Shown: positions 42,648 through 54,827 of the stretch, in pieces
Layout: each line of letters begins with the position of its first letter
How positions within the stretch are numbered: the stretch's first letter is position 1
Source of the DNA: Nemertoderma westbladi
Taxonomy: Eukaryota; Xenacoelomorpha; Nemertodermatida; Nemertodermatidae
Direction of reading: 5' to 3'
DNA length: 64,000 bases
NCBI GenBank assembly: GCA_032718475.1
Contig: JAUCBJ010005597.1
Span: 1 to 64,000 of the forward strand
Notes under the pieces: generated by a model
What the model was told of the DNA's origin: nothing
Database searches by the model: none
Seen by the model: the letters and a program-made list of their open reading frames with translations, nothing else
Made by a program: the position numbers and the translations under genes

Positions 42648-44339
42648 CTTAACTCTGTAACTGCTAAACTGTTTAACGTTTAGGTTCAGAGGTTAGGCAG
42701 TTAGGCTACCTGCTACCGGTACCGTTCCGTTAGACTAAATCCTCCTCCAGCCCTCTTTCAGTGTCAATCTGTCAAGTGTTCAGTCTTTTCCAGTTTTCTT
42801 CTTTTTCAATTCTGCAATTTTTGTTTTAAGATTTAGATTTAGACAGTCCTGACAGTCGACAGTGTGTTAGAACTCACGGGCTTCACTGGCAGACTGGTAG
42901 TGCTGGCCCGTGGCCCTGGCAGTCTGGCAGTGTGGTGTGCGTGGCCTGACCGGAGGGCAGAGGGAGGAGAGCAGAGAGGCTATCCAATTATTCCTGAATT
43001 CACAATTTCCGCATTTAGCAGTTTCTGAGTTTAGCTGTTTTACCAGGATTACTGGATTACCAATTACTGCTGTTCGTACGGTACAGCGGTACCGGTACTG
43101 GTTTAGATTTTCGCAGTTCTACAATTCCGATTCCTAGGTCTGTCTGTAGCAGTGCTGCAGTGTAGTTTAGCAAGCAATATGCGAACAGTACTAGTCAGCC
43201 AGTGGCGGGGCGGTAACGAACTTAGATCCCACTTTCTTAACGGCCTTTTAGCAACCAAACCACGTTTTCAAATGTAGTTTTGTAACTTAGGTAATCCCCG
43301 CTCCTCCGCTCAAGAGGCGAAGCGAACTTTAATTCTACACATGTATTGTACACGGTACTTCCAGAACTACTGTATATGTGCTAAAAATTGATTTCCAATA
43401 GTAAAGAAACATTTATACAGTATTTCTGAATTTTTATTATAAATTGAGGGCCATATTATTTAATGTTTATAGGCCTAATAATAGTAGTTCTAATACCAGA
43501 ATACTGTATTAACTAGTTAATAGTAGTCCTACTATATTAGTCCTACTATTATTATATATTAACTGTAGGTACAGTATATAAAATTCAAGGAATTGATGTG
43601 GGGCTGGTATTCATGAATCCGTTATTTATTCCCAAATTGAATCTATATGGGCTATGTATGCCCGGATTAAATATTAATAATAATAATTCCGAACTACACG
43701 TAAGTCCAAATAAGTGCGAAGCCAAGCAAATATTGAGCAATGGCGCCTATTTGCAGTAGCACCAAGGCGTAGGCCTACTATATTACGCCACGCCTGAGTA
43801 GCACCGAATTGTAATGGTATTCACTGAGCCTGATAGTTCCGGAAAAGTCGGATGTCAGTATAATGGCATAATTATAATCACCTAATTCAAGCCTATATGA
43901 TTGGCTGATTGGCAGGCCATTTGTCTGGCCAATCAGTGGCTGCTTGAAATTGGGATGTTTTAATGTCTAATATTATAGGCCCTAAACCGTCACCATCAGA
44001 CCTTGTAAGAAAAATAGTTTCAGTTTATTTTAATTCTACCGCGGTAGGTTGAGCTTGAGCTTCAGGTTCCCAGAATATGATACACGTTTGTATAGGGAAT
44101 ACGCAAATATTGCGACCCCTTACAAATAATCAGCTTCGAGGAATATTAAAACATTATGAAGTTGTAGAAGTTTCGGTTAGAGATTATTTGCCAGACAGTG
44201 GCCGACGGATAAACTGAATAAAGTATGCCTGTATATGTAAACTTTCTGATCTCTTCTGGCGCCTACGTCTGTACCGGTATGTGGCGACCACTTTTTCTGT
44301 GATATATAGAAATATGTTTTGCATTACATTTTGGAATCA

Positions 44340-44570
44340 ATTTAAAATAATATAACCAGATAGGGGGGATGGGAGGGGGGTGGGGGAAACTGGGCGCAAT
44401 AAAAATTCATCCCTCTCCAGGGGATATTGACGCAAATAACAGCTGATTACTCTCAAAAATAAAACTGTAACCTGTTCTATTGTGTTTAGTTTATTGTTTT
44501 GGTTAAAATAACGTGCCACTGTAACCTGCTCATTTTCCTAAATTGATAATTTAACATTGAGGGGGAATAT
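44340..44570 (-). repeat. Dispersed repeat family with CAGGTTACAGT boxes, copy 2
   Basis: Inverted relative to the copy at 4180-4335 and very similar, including CTCAATGTTAAATT, the TTTAGG stretch and both ACTGTAACCTG boxes. Its 60-codon open frame resembles the one at 4268 only because the repeats match. Confidence 0.65.
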
Positions 44571-45241
44571 TAATTCGCCAAGATGGGATTGGCGTCCACT
44601 TTCTCCCCTGTCTCCATATTACATATTCTACGGAGCATTTTTGTAATAGTAATTGGCAGTCAAGCTACTGTAATACCTTAACCTTATACTGTAGTCCATA
44701 TTCAGATATTGTACAGTATATTCTAATAATGGTTTCTAGAGACGACGTTTGCAACAATCAACCATCCAGTTATGAAAAGGTGCAGTAGTGTAAGTCTACC
44801 GTGGTGTAGGGTCTGTACACCATACAGTAGTAAAGATGATTTCTATTCGTTATTCTATAGTATGTCGTGCATATTATCTTTGGTAATACAGTACTTTGAT
44901 AGAATATACGAGTCTGCAAGTATAGGGCCTAACAAAAGTGATTTCCCCCAACCGACACCCGTTGTGGAAATTAGGCCGAACACCTATGGGAACAGTGTTC
45001 AGTGTTAGCCAATGAGGGGAGCTTATTTAAGGAACAGCCAATTAAAAGCCCAGAAATACTTCCATATGCTGATTATAATAATTGCTATTTCATTATACAA
45101 ATTTTACACTATATAATTACTGAACTGTCAGACAGACGTTTTCATCATGACTGTGGTAAAACATTTATAATTGTTGATTTCTGATCTGCTGTCTACCGTG
45201 GCTGATTGTCAGACTCAGACACCCTTTCAAATTTACCCTGC

Positions 45242-45525
45242 AAAAAGTAAAAAGTAAAGTAAATTTTCTTCGGCCGCTAGGCCAGGGATTACGCACAAAG
45301 TCTGACGACTTATTTCCAGTGCGGTCCCCCCAGAACTTTACTCCCCAGAGGAAACTCCAGACTCACTTTAGCTACCACTTAAGGATGCAAGGCAGAGATG
45401 CGCCCTGGCTGGTTCCTTTAAAGCATTCGTGCCGAAACGAAAACTGCCCTGGCCCATGTGAGGATCGAACCCACGACCTACAGGAGATGTGAATTCAATG
45501 CAACCACTACACCAAGGTGGAACCT
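45242..45525 (-). mobile_element. tRNA-derived SINE, copy 2
   Basis: On the minus strand: GGTTCCACCTTGGTGTAGTG (A-box-like region, tRNA-like), the B box GGTTCGATCC, then the same body as the copy at 35699-36024. The tail is TTTACTTTACTTTTTACTTTT. This copy has the better-preserved A box, TGGTGTAGTGG. Confidence 0.9.
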
Positions 45526-45793
45526 AATTTTTGATTTAAGGGAAGGAACCAGGTTACAGAGGAGGGCTTTTCTATCCAAAACAATACACGAACATGCTAG
45601 CAATAGATGGAAAGGAGCATCTTTCAGATGTGGGTTAAATTAGCTATTTAATTACCATCATTTACGACAGTAAAACACAATACATATCGCAGAACTGCCG
45701 TATAATTCTTTCTCGGGTTTACCTATACAGTATAATACTGCACTATACTGTTACCGATACTGATGTCCTAAGAGACTTAGGAGCAGAGGAGAG

Positions 45794-46697
45794 CCGGTGT
45801 AACAGCGGATTCTGTCCCCCCGCGGATATGGTCCGGGGGGACCGAATCCGCTAGCGGATTGAGTCCGGGGGGACCGAATCCGCTAGCGGATTCTGTCCCC
45901 CCTCCGCAGATTGAGTCCCCCCCTTAAATTATAATTTTACAGTACAGTCAGACAGTGCTGAGTGCAGCAGTACTGGTACGGACATAGCAACGTAGGCGTA
46001 GCTTATGCATTAAATTATCGGTCAGACCTGCAGACTGATTAAAATTCAACATTATAGATTCATTATGGATGAGGGATGATTACATGATGAGGAGGAAGAT
46101 ACTGTACTGTCCCTATTACAGTAATAAACATACTGTAGTTCGAGTTGTCAGGCCTCATTACCTAGGCCTAATATATGTACTGATAGTATTTTCGGGGTGA
46201 GGGGGGGGGGGGGGGGGGGGGGGGGGTGGTATATTCAGTTCAACTGTTACACCTAAACCCAACTGAGTAACAGTTATTCATATTCATTCATATTATTAGT
46301 TTGCAGGTGGGGAGGATATATTTTCTAATAATAAAAAGGCTAAAACAATATAACCTCATTACAATAAATTTATCGTACTACGAAATTGGGGAGGAGCAGG
46401 TTACACAGACAAGGTTTTCAAACCAGAACAATAAACGATACATACTGAATAACCGGTCTGCCAGTACTGTAACCATTGACAATAAGGAAGGGAACGGAGC
46501 AGTCTGGCAGTGTATTTTGAATTTATTGCAATAACATTGGGGGGACCAAATCCGCGAACGAGGACCCAATCCGCTAGCAGATTTGGTCCTAGGGAGACCA
46601 AATCTGCTAGCGGATTGGGTCCGGGGGACTAAATCCGCTAGCAGATCCGGTCCGGGGGGACCGATTCTTCGGGGGACTGAATCCGCTGTTACACCGG
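45794..46697. mobile_element. 904-bp element with terminal inverted repeats and GGATT-GTCC subterminal repeats
   Basis: The left end CCGGTGTAACAGCGGATTC and the right end GAATCCGCTGTTACACCGG are exact inverted repeats. Inside both ends are several palindromic blocks built from GCGGATT, GTCCGGGGGGACC and AATCCGCTAGCGGATT (45808-45930 and 46540-46690). The core contains a 26-base poly-G run and a degraded CAGGTTACA repeat. There is no transposase and no clear target duplication. Probably a non-autonomous DNA transposon. Confidence 0.7.
46201..46226. repeat. Poly-G run, 26 bases
   Basis: Uninterrupted on the plus strand, inside the 904-bp element. Confidence 0.95.
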
Positions 46698-47066
46698 TAT
46701 ACAAGAATACACCAGTCCGCCAGTAGTGATACCGGTACCGTGGAACATATAATCGGAAATAAAAACGGACAAATGGACCTAATGAGTGATGTAAACGGAC
46801 AAGAAAATGTATTCTGATTACCGGGTATTAATTATTTCTGTATGTCACACACGGTTCGGCAGTTCTGGCATCTGGCTGTCTGGTGTTATCAAAATGACTG
46901 AATGATATCGATATCACACTGTACAGCTGTATCTCTGTGTGCAGTAATACTCACAGCTGTTAGGTACGGTACTGAAGTCAGGAAGTAGGCCTACAACTGT
47001 AAGTTATTATTCATACCGTCAGCTAGAACCCTTTGAAAAGAAACTAAGAAACAGGCAAAGAACTAC

Positions 47067-47705
47067 ATGACTAACTTATTTATTATCCCGCGATTCCATC
47101 GATATATAATTAAACCCCGGTCTGAGAATCTCATATACCGCGTACATGCAGCTCCACGATCAACACTCGGATCTAAAACGATAACTACCGGTAGGCCCCC
47201 AACCTATTATCATGGGAACTCTAAAGTTCTATACGATGGATTGTATCAAGTTTATCAAGGAGAGAGTAAACGTATTATTGTCTGGTCTAAACTCATTTCT
47301 TTGAGCTCCAGTATAGCCGGTAGTCTTGTACTCTACGCAATAAGTAAAGGCTCGTTAGCCTCCGCTCCAATTCTGGGCGGCGCATTGGCTTCCTTGGCGT
47401 TTATGTTTACGTGCGGAACTCCATTTCTCCTCCATTTATTGTGTATGCGATACGTCGAAGAATTGCATTACAACCCAGACGATCAACTATTTACCGCTGT
47501 AACTTACAATCTGTTTATGATAAGGAAGATACATTTATTTACGGTGTCACAAGTTAAATATCCCCAGACTCCTGGATTGTTCACTACCTTCTATGTTGGT
47601 TGGCGACCGTTTGTTCTTGACATTGAGAAGGTTGAACCGGAAACTTGTTGTATTCTAATGAGATTCGGTGAGAAAATCACTCAACTCAACGACAAACGAA
47701 ACTAA
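47067..47705 (+). CDS. TMEM70: TMEM70-like mitochondrial inner-membrane assembly factor, intronless
   Basis: 212 residues. In animals TMEM70 helps assemble ATP synthase (c-ring) and complex I in the mitochondrial inner membrane. The N-terminal ~45 residues are rich in Arg, Lys and Ser with almost no acids, as in a mitochondrial presequence. Two close hydrophobic segments (about 74-92 and 103-126) form the membrane hairpin. They are followed by the family's LLHLLCMRYVEELHY, FTAVTYN and FTTFYVG segments; I match these to human TMEM70 from memory (LLHF..., AITYN, FTTFY). The first ATG follows an in-frame TGA about 30 bases upstream, so the single exon looks complete. It is divergent from AP-3 mu, 4.4 kb away. 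TMEM186 or TMEM223 are less likely alternatives. Confidence 0.82.
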   Translation: MTNLFIIPRFHRYIIKPRSENLIYRVHAAPRSTLGSKTITTGRPPTYYHGNSKVLYDGLYQVYQGESKRIIVWSKLISLSSSIAGSLVLYAISKGSLASAPILGGALASLAFMFTCGTPFLLHLLCMRYVEELHYNPDDQLFTAVTYNLFMIRKIHLFTVSQVKYPQTPGLFTTFYVGWRPFVLDIEKVEPETCCILMRFGEKITQLNDKRN

Positions 47706-47978
47706 AACCTACGAAATACAAACAGGTACGTTTCTAGGTGAAACCCTAATCAGTATTCATTCAATGAATAGTTGTGTTGATTTGATATGCGTACGTATAG
47801 GGTTAAACATTTATGTTTCATAAAAGGCTGGTTCTTAAAGTATAACAGTACAGCAGTACAGTAACTCCAGATATATTTGGTGGAGTTGGTTCTAGAGTAC
47901 TTTTAGCTCTAGGTCCTAAACCGAATATCTGCGTGATTAGTTCCAACGGAATACTGCAGTTTTTTTGTGGGGAATTTT

Positions 47979-47984
47979 AATAAA
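47979..47984 (+). terminator. Possible polyadenylation signal of the TMEM70-like gene
   Basis: AATAAA about 275 bases downstream of the stop; position is plausible but unproven. Confidence 0.35.
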
Positions 47985-48131
47985 ATCGGATATAAATAAC
48001 AAGTTAGTAAATTTAAATGATTATTTTATTTGATTATTATTATTGATGATAATTACTAGTCAGCTAGTAGTTAAAAGTACAAGAAGCCAATGTTTATTCA
48101 ATCGAACAAGTTTGCTAAGTATCCTGCAGCT

Positions 48132-48440
48132 CGTGGGGCGAGCCACGACACGAAGTTGTCGGATAAGTGGCAATGTTAGCGGGGTGGGACTATATTTGCA
48201 AGTAGTTGTCGTCGTTACGATTTTGACATGCTAATAACTTTGTCGGATTTAAAGCTGTCTAGTTGAAAAGATTGTAGGCATTAATAGGTACTATAGTTTA
48301 GATTTTTAGAAACCATCAGTGCAACATTCTCCCGATAGAAAGCTAAATATTCAGCAGATATATACTAAACCATTACCATTGCCCTTAATTTGAGGCTAAT
48401 CCTTGAAATAATATTTGAAAGTGAAAACATTCTCCCGTTT
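48132..48440 (+). mobile_element. Solo unit of the 316-bp tandem-repeat element
   Basis: CGTGGGGCGAGCCACGA followed by CACGAAGT, then GTCGTCGTTACGATTTTGAC and CATGCTAATAACTTTGTCGG, match the inverted end of the array at 38865-40545. Only one diverged unit is present, with no tandem expansion. Confidence 0.7.
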
Positions 48441-48652
48441 CCTTGATTGTAATCCGTTTAAGGTCAGGTCAGCCTCTCATTTTTGTCAAATTTAATTTGT
48501 TAATAATTTGAAAAATTATACTAGTTTGTAAAACGCTGGACTTTTGAGGTGAACATTTTGGATAATCAGAATATGTTTGGTAAAGTGCCCTCATCACTTG
48601 GGAGAACACTTATTATGATTGGACCGGTAAACACTGATATGTTGCTATTTAA

Positions 48653-48682
48653 CAAGGCCACCTATAATTATAGGTGGCCTTG
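48653..48682. repeat. 30-bp perfect palindrome
   Basis: CAAGGCCACCTATAA followed by its complement, flanked on both sides by GCTATTTAAC in direct orientation. Confidence 0.9.
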
Positions 48683-49493
48683 CTATTTAACCATTTTGAT
48701 TTTTAAAATTCTCCAAAAACTGTGTTTTTTTAACATGAATTGAAATGTTAAATTAATCGGGCTAATATAATTTGATCCAAAAACCTTTTTCTACCAACTG
48801 ACAATAGTTCGTATGTTTGCAACATATGGGGGGCAGAGACGGTAGCCACATTTAGATTTAGACAACAAGAGTGCCACCAATATCACAATTATACACGTAA
48901 AGGATGTAGAAAGTACTGTAGTAAAACTTAAAGTAGCAGATATTTGTATCACTTTGCCCATGATTTGCAGTTGCACTATGTTTGAGGTATTGATATTGTA
49001 TACATAAACAGCCTTACATCATTCATAAAATTAACCTAAACAAGTGCTGGAAACTCTGCGATTCCTACATCCGTTACGTGTGGAATTATTACACTTTCGT
49101 ATTATTGTTTATAATCCTTTCGACGTGATTTCTACCTGGCACATATTTTTTAGGCCTCATAATTTTTGTGAGGAATTAAACAGTCTGCTGTTACCCAGTC
49201 CGTCGCTAGAGGTTGATAAGTATAAGGATTGTATAATAGGCACATCAACCAATTAAGGCTATTTTAGTGACCGCACAATTAATTGCACAAATAACTACAA
49301 GGATATAATAAACACAAAGAAAATCCACTAATATAAAATAAATTTTAGGTTTGAAAAATAAACTGACGAAAGCAAATACTGTATAATTCCCACAAAAATA
49401 ATTGATATGAATATTATATGGAACGACATTGCATAATGTTCTAACCCGAAAAGCCTCATTAAGGTAACGGCCTAACTTCAGTAGTTTTTCCCT

Positions 49494-49770
49494 GGTAGTT
49501 GCCCCCATTAGCTCGTGGTATTTAAATATAGTGGGGTTCACATTGTAGCGCCCAGAGAAGTGCTTCATGCGCAGATCTCGATAACTATCGATAACAAGTA
49601 AATAATACTCCCAGATACGTATATTCACCCACCACTTTAACATTATGACCCTTATATTTCCATTTTTCATGGGAGGCCACTTGTCCCCCTTTCCTAAATA
49701 CAACAACGTTAGATTTGTCAAGGTTAACCGTAAGAGACCAATAGTCAAAAGCTATCAGCGGAAATCCGCT
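49494..49770 (-). mobile_element. Fragment of another non-LTR reverse transcriptase
   Basis: In one minus-strand frame the residues WSLTVNLDKSNVVVFRKGG and YTYLGVLF occur (about 49746-49590), typical of the end of the RT domain of non-LTR elements. The frame stops at TAG and shifts thereafter. It belongs to a different family from the CFDP2-like copies. The 167-codon frame at 49748-49245 is largely a shadow of this fragment plus AT-rich flank. Confidence 0.65.
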
Positions 49771-50539
49771 ATGTTTTGCTGTTTTCTTTCGAGTTGCAAC
49801 TTAACATAAATGTATTGCATTGTATTGTAACTTTACGATTTACTATATTGAATTTAGATGTACTGACGTTTGCTTTAGAACTAAGGGGGCGTTCATAAAG
49901 TATGTCACGCAAATATTTCGGATTTTTGACGTAATATTCTTAGCCAAACATGAAAGTAAGAGTTCTAATATTGAATATGAATATAGTATTACTTAAACTA
50001 AACATTGTTTTTTTTCAAAAATGTTGAAAACTTATGCAGTTAGAACTGTTTTCACTTTGCCATTGAATGATGACTGGGGATATTATTTAGTGTTTACTAC
50101 TACTGTATACTACCGCCCCTTTATACTTTCAGACATTACGACTGCAAATCCCCTAACAACGTAAATTATTTTCTTACTTTAGAGTTTAACAGACTAAATT
50201 TGTACCAAGTTTGGATACATTTCATTGATGATTGATGGAGATATTAACCCTATTACCACTGGGGGGGGGGGGGGGGGGGGGGGAATCAGCCCCTTCCTAG
50301 TTTTAATTGCTGTATCTATGCAACCGCATTATGTACCTTCCCAATTTTTTTACGAGAATTAGTCAAATTTAATGGCGCATCATTGCAAAAAACGGCGTTG
50401 CAATTAGATTTATACTTTTCTATGTGGGTGACATCTCAAAATTTGATCCCCAGCAGAAATATGTTTTTTTATTTTTATTTATGTTGGGGCTTTTTTTATT
50501 GATTCTGATTCGTATGGAGCACTCTACGACTCTATATAA
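49771..50539. other. Intergenic, no gene seen
   Basis: AT-rich sequence with a 23-base poly-G run at 50261-50283 preceded by TTAACCCTATTACCACTG. Confidence 0.5.
50261..50283. repeat. Poly-G run, 23 bases
   Basis: Preceded by TTAACCCTATTACCACT. The 21-mer 50244-50264 recurs inverted at 54866-54886 on the far side of the retrotransposon. Confidence 0.95.
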
Positions 50540-53500
50540 GTACTACTACTACTAAAAGGTCGAGCGAACTCGGACAGTGGAAATGAGATCCTTCCAGGCT
50601 TCCCGATTCTCCATAGTTGTCGCAATTTCGTTTCTCCCAAGTTCAGTATCCCTTTCAAGTTGATCTATATATGTTATGGCCGGTCGTCCACGACTATGCT
50701 TTCCATGAGTTGGTTGCCAGAGAAGTAGATCTGGTATGACCTCGTCTTTACTTCGCCAGCAGTGCCCACTGAATCTTAATCTGCGTTCATGGAGGGTGGT
50801 TGATACAGGTGGTATTGTACCATAAAGCTCGGCGTTTGTCATGTGTTGTCTCCAGCTGATGTTTAGGACTGCCCTTAGTAGTCTTGTGTAGCAACCATCA
50901 ATTCGTTGTTCAAGTGATTTAGTCAGTGTCCAGGTCTCACCCCCGTATAAAAATACACTTTCCACTGTGGCTCGAAAGAACTTAGTCCTCAGGTGCCTGG
51001 AGAGATCTTATTTCCAGATGGTATCCATTTTTGATAGAGCTACCCAAGCCTTTGCTTTCCTTACTTCTATGTCCTTTTTGCTACTCTCTACCCATGATCC
51101 AAGGTACTGGAAGTCATCGACCTTCCTTAGTTGATTATTATCAATGGTTGTCAAGTTTCCATCAACATTAAAGGTCATGAATTCGGTCTTTGTAGCATTT
51201 ATATGTAATCCGACCTCCTTAGCAGCCCTCTCCACTTTATTTAGTAGAAGCTGTGCATCTGCTAGCGTATTAGAGAGCAGGGCGATGTAATCCGCAAAGT
51301 CGGTGTCTGTGACTGTTGTTGCCGGATATCTACTACTTCTGCGTTCTTGAAGTATGAATCCCAGATCTTCACCCTTTGTGGCCGTCCTCATTGCGTAATC
51401 CAGCACAATTACAAATAGTAATGGTGCTAATGTGTCACCTTGCAGTACGCCAGCCAGGATTGAGAACAACTCAGTTTCACCATCTGGTGAGAGTACCTGC
51501 GCTTCTGTGTCACAATATAACAATCCAATGCCTGCAACAATTACTTCTGGTATTCCATAAGCTCTTAGGATTTCAAGCCTTTTACCTCTATGAATGGAGT
51601 CGAATGCCTTCTTGAAGTCCACAAAAGTCATGACTGCGGGGAGATTCTTTGACTTAATTCCTTCAATCAGTCTCCGTAGTGCAAGTATCTGAGCTATTGT
51701 TGATCTACTTGGTCGAAATCCGTTTTGGCTCTTACGCAGTAGTTTCTCTATGTAAGGCCTATTCCTATATAGAATCATTTTATTGTATATTTTGGCAGCT
51801 ACCACAAGCAGACAGATCCCACGATAGTTTGTTGGTATGCCGAGATCTCCTTTCTTGGGGAGAGGCTTTAGTTGACCTTTAGTCCAAATTGGTGGTGGCT
51901 TTTCCCCTTTTAACATCCGGTTGCAAACGTTCAATAATGGTCTGTTTTGCACTCCGGTTTTCCATACCTCCGCTGGGATTTCATCTAATCCACTCGCTTT
52001 ATTATTGGACATGCTTTTAATGCTTCTTTTGAGTTCGGCAGGTGTGAAGTCCCCTGTTTCTATAGGTAGTGTCTTGTCATATATTTTCCTTGTAGGACTG
52101 ACCTCGATGTTTGGTGGCTGCCCAAGCAAGTTGCTGAAGTGATTTTTCCACTTCCCAACACGTTCTTCAGGACTATCGGCTTTGAGGCGCCCCTTTGCAC
52201 AACTTTTCCGACCAGATACCTCATTTACAGTTTGCCAGGTAAGTCTTGATTGTTGCTGTATGTGATCAGTTGTAATTGCTTCAGTTTTATCCTGTATGTA
52301 CTTTTCCTGGCTGATGTTGTAGGCCAATTTAAGATCGTCCTTAGCTTTCTCAACCTTGTTAATGTTTTCGGTTGTTGGTTGTTCGGTTTTAACTTTGTAG
52401 GCTATCTTAAGATATTCTCTCTTACAAGTAACCTCAGAGTTTTGCCATGGCACATACTGTTTTCGTTTGGGTTTCTGGGGGATATGCCTCTTAGCTGCTT
52501 CCTTGTGGGCTGTTATTATATTCTGGTATATTGAATTGGTGGATTGGTCTTCATCCATTGACTGAAGTGCTTCAAAGCGGTTTTGAACTTCTACTGTATA
52601 AGCATCCTTTACAGCATTGTCAGTTCTGAGTTTCTCCCAGTCATATTTGATTTGCTTGCTTGTCCTGGGTTTGCTGGCTCTCAAACTGAGTCTGATCTCT
52701 GCAGTCATAATTCTGTGGTCCGAACCAATTAGGTTGAACGAGCTGTATGCCTCGCAGTTGATCATGCTGTTTCTCCACTTTTTGTTTAAAAGGATGTAAT
52801 CCAGTTGTGCTTTGGTTCCATTATGGTATTGAAAGGTCCATAGCTTCTTCCCCTTACTCTTTTCGAATGTGTTGTTTGTTGGTATCAATTCACATTCTGC
52901 CATTAGGTCTAAAAGTAAGTACCCATTTCTGTTAGAACTGGTGTTATAGGTGTAACCCTTGATGTCTTCTGGGCCAATCGGCAATGACTTTAACATTGTG
53001 TTTCGGAATGTCCTTTATAAGTCCAGTCAGTTCTTCATAAAACTTGACTGCTTGTTCTGGCTCTGAGGCATTGGTTGGACTGTAGCAACATATAACTGTT
53101 GCCTTGGGATTCCCATCAGATGTTGCGATCATAACTCTGGAATTTATTGATTCGATGTTGTTTAGGGTCTTAAGTGCAAATGGGCTTAGCAGAATTCCCA
53201 CTCCACCAATTGATGCATTGGCCGAGTTTCTTACGTCTGGGCTTGTTACTAACGTTCATCCATTTCCAATGTCATTGTACTTCATGGCAGTGTCTTCATG
53301 ACAAATCCGATGTTCTTGGATGCAGATGATGTCGATGTTATATTCCATTGTCAGAGCGTCAGAGCAACCATGTTGGTATGTGTTTTCAGCGTGCGTGCGT
53401 TCATTGTAGCAATCTTTAGTGTCTTTTTACATTTCAACAGGTTGGTTCTTCTTTCTTCTCTGTCTTCGGTTCCAGAAGCCAATTTATCGACCCCAGCCTG

Positions 53501-54080
53501 GTGTACCACTGAAGGACGCGGTCCTTATTGACCCGGGCGACGACCGAGCCGGTATTTCTCCTGGAGGGTTCTCATACTCATATCTTTCAGTTGCGGGAGT
53601 CAACCGCTTGAGGTGGCAACTCCTACAAGCGTCTTCGCAGTAGGTCGCCGTTGGTTGATTACCTTACGCCGACCTTGTCAGCATGTCTAGCTTTTGTTTG
53701 ATTACCTTCCGCCTATCCATGACCTACAGCCCTGCTGCCGACTGTAGGGGTCCATTTGTTACACCCTGAACCAAGTGTGCCTCCTGGGTTAGGTTACCTA
53801 ACACTGGTAGAGGAGCATCCAGTATAGACAGGGCGGGGCGTGTATCATCTCTAATGCAGATGCGTATCAAGCCTTTGCCTTCAATGGTGCCCTAGGCGCT
53901 ATAGCCCTCACTGACTTATTTAGTTTACGGGGCTAAACCAACCCACTCTTGATCAACTAAATAATGAATAGGCTATGCTTATCGGGCCTGCCCTACTGGG
54001 CTGACAGCTACAGGTAGTACCACATTCCCGCCATAGTGGTAGCAGGATCTGGGGACCTGACCTGACCTGACCTTAGTTAT
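50540..54080 (-). mobile_element. CFDP2-like non-LTR retrotransposon, copy C, nearly full length but broken
   Basis: Coding pieces on the minus strand run from about 53520 to 50552. The endonuclease N part starts near KIATMNARTL (about 53405) and is interrupted by a frame loss near 53350 and a TGA near 53255. Its middle is at 53201-52944, then there is a deletion/frameshift at 52996-52944. A 662-codon frame (52996-51008) follows, with GSDHR (91-95, endonuclease) and the RT domain: FVDFKKAFD (458-466) and GVLQGDTLAP. A TAA near 50997 precedes the C-terminal domain (50965-50552). The polymerase box reads FADY (567-570) in place of F/YADD, so a catalytic Asp is lost. The 5' leader (about 53600-54080) begins with repeated GGTCA on the element strand; the 3' end is a (TAG)n tract (50540-50554). 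Not functional. Confidence 0.88.
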
Positions 54081-54119
54081 ATAAGACCTATAAGTATGTA
54101 AGTGTAATGGTACGTCACA

Positions 54120-54540
54120 TTTTGGTGCACCAAAATTAGGGCGTGGCACATCAAATTTTCAAAATTGCAATATTCGTAAAATACTCAAAAGTTATGATTT
54201 CAACGCAATTTTATGGGTTTTCTGGCCTGCTGAATCGATTGAAAGTAATATGGAACGTAGAAGATTAGTGATAGGCCTACGTCATTATTGGTACACCAAA
54301 ATTAGGGCATTTCTCTTTTTTAAAATTAGAATAAGTGCCACGCCCTAATTTTGGTGCTCCAAAATTGACGAACCACTAATTCTTCCGGGCTTCTATAGTA
54401 TTTTCAATCGATTCAGCGGTCCAGAAAACCTATAAAAATGCGTTGAAATCAAAACCTGGGGTCATTTTCCGAATATCGTATTTTTCAAAATTTGAAGTGC
54501 CACGCCCACTTCTTAGTTGCACGAAAAATAGCATCCAGTT
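54120..54540. mobile_element. Foldback/MITE-like inverted repeat of about 420 bp
   Basis: The left half (CACCAAAATTAGGGCGTGGC, GATTTCAACGCA, GAATCGATTGAAA) recurs inverted in the right half with many substitutions. The centre is near 54310-54330. No coding capacity. Confidence 0.7.
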
Positions 54541-54803
54541 CAATTTTCGGAAATTGAATACAATCGCATTCGATTCAACGTAGTGAAAAATCTACTAACG
54601 CTAGCCAACAATGCCACACTATTAGTTTTTAGAATATCAAAACATTTTATATTTTGTCCTGGGACTACTTTTATTTTTCTTGAAAATTATTATACCCACC
54701 TTATGGAAGTTTCATTTTTTGGATTTGAAAATGTTTTTTGATAATTTTTTCACCTACAGCCCAAATTTCGTAGGATTTCATTGACTGCTTACAAAAATAC
54801 ATT

Positions 54804-54827
54804 GGGGGGGGGGGGGGGGGGGGGGGG
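54804..54827. repeat. Poly-G run, 24 bases
   Basis: Uninterrupted on the plus strand. It is followed at 54866-54886 by the inverted 21-mer shared with 50244-50264. Confidence 0.95.

Larger units (their letters stand above)
42648..47066. other. Intergenic between divergent AP-3 mu and TMEM70-like genes
   Basis: It should contain the AP-3 mu promoter just above 42647; the first 500 bases are GC-richer than the surroundings, with repeated CTGGCAGT and several ACCGGTAC words. No reliable promoter element can be named. Repeats in it are listed separately. No further gene seen. Confidence 0.45.

Noticed and set aside
42910-43137. 75-codon plus-strand frame upstream of AP-3 mu
   Set aside because: No recognisable motif and repeated CTGGCAGT composition; more likely promoter-side sequence.
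51376-53643. Plus-strand frames across 51376-53643
   Set aside because: Antisense shadows of retrotransposon C.
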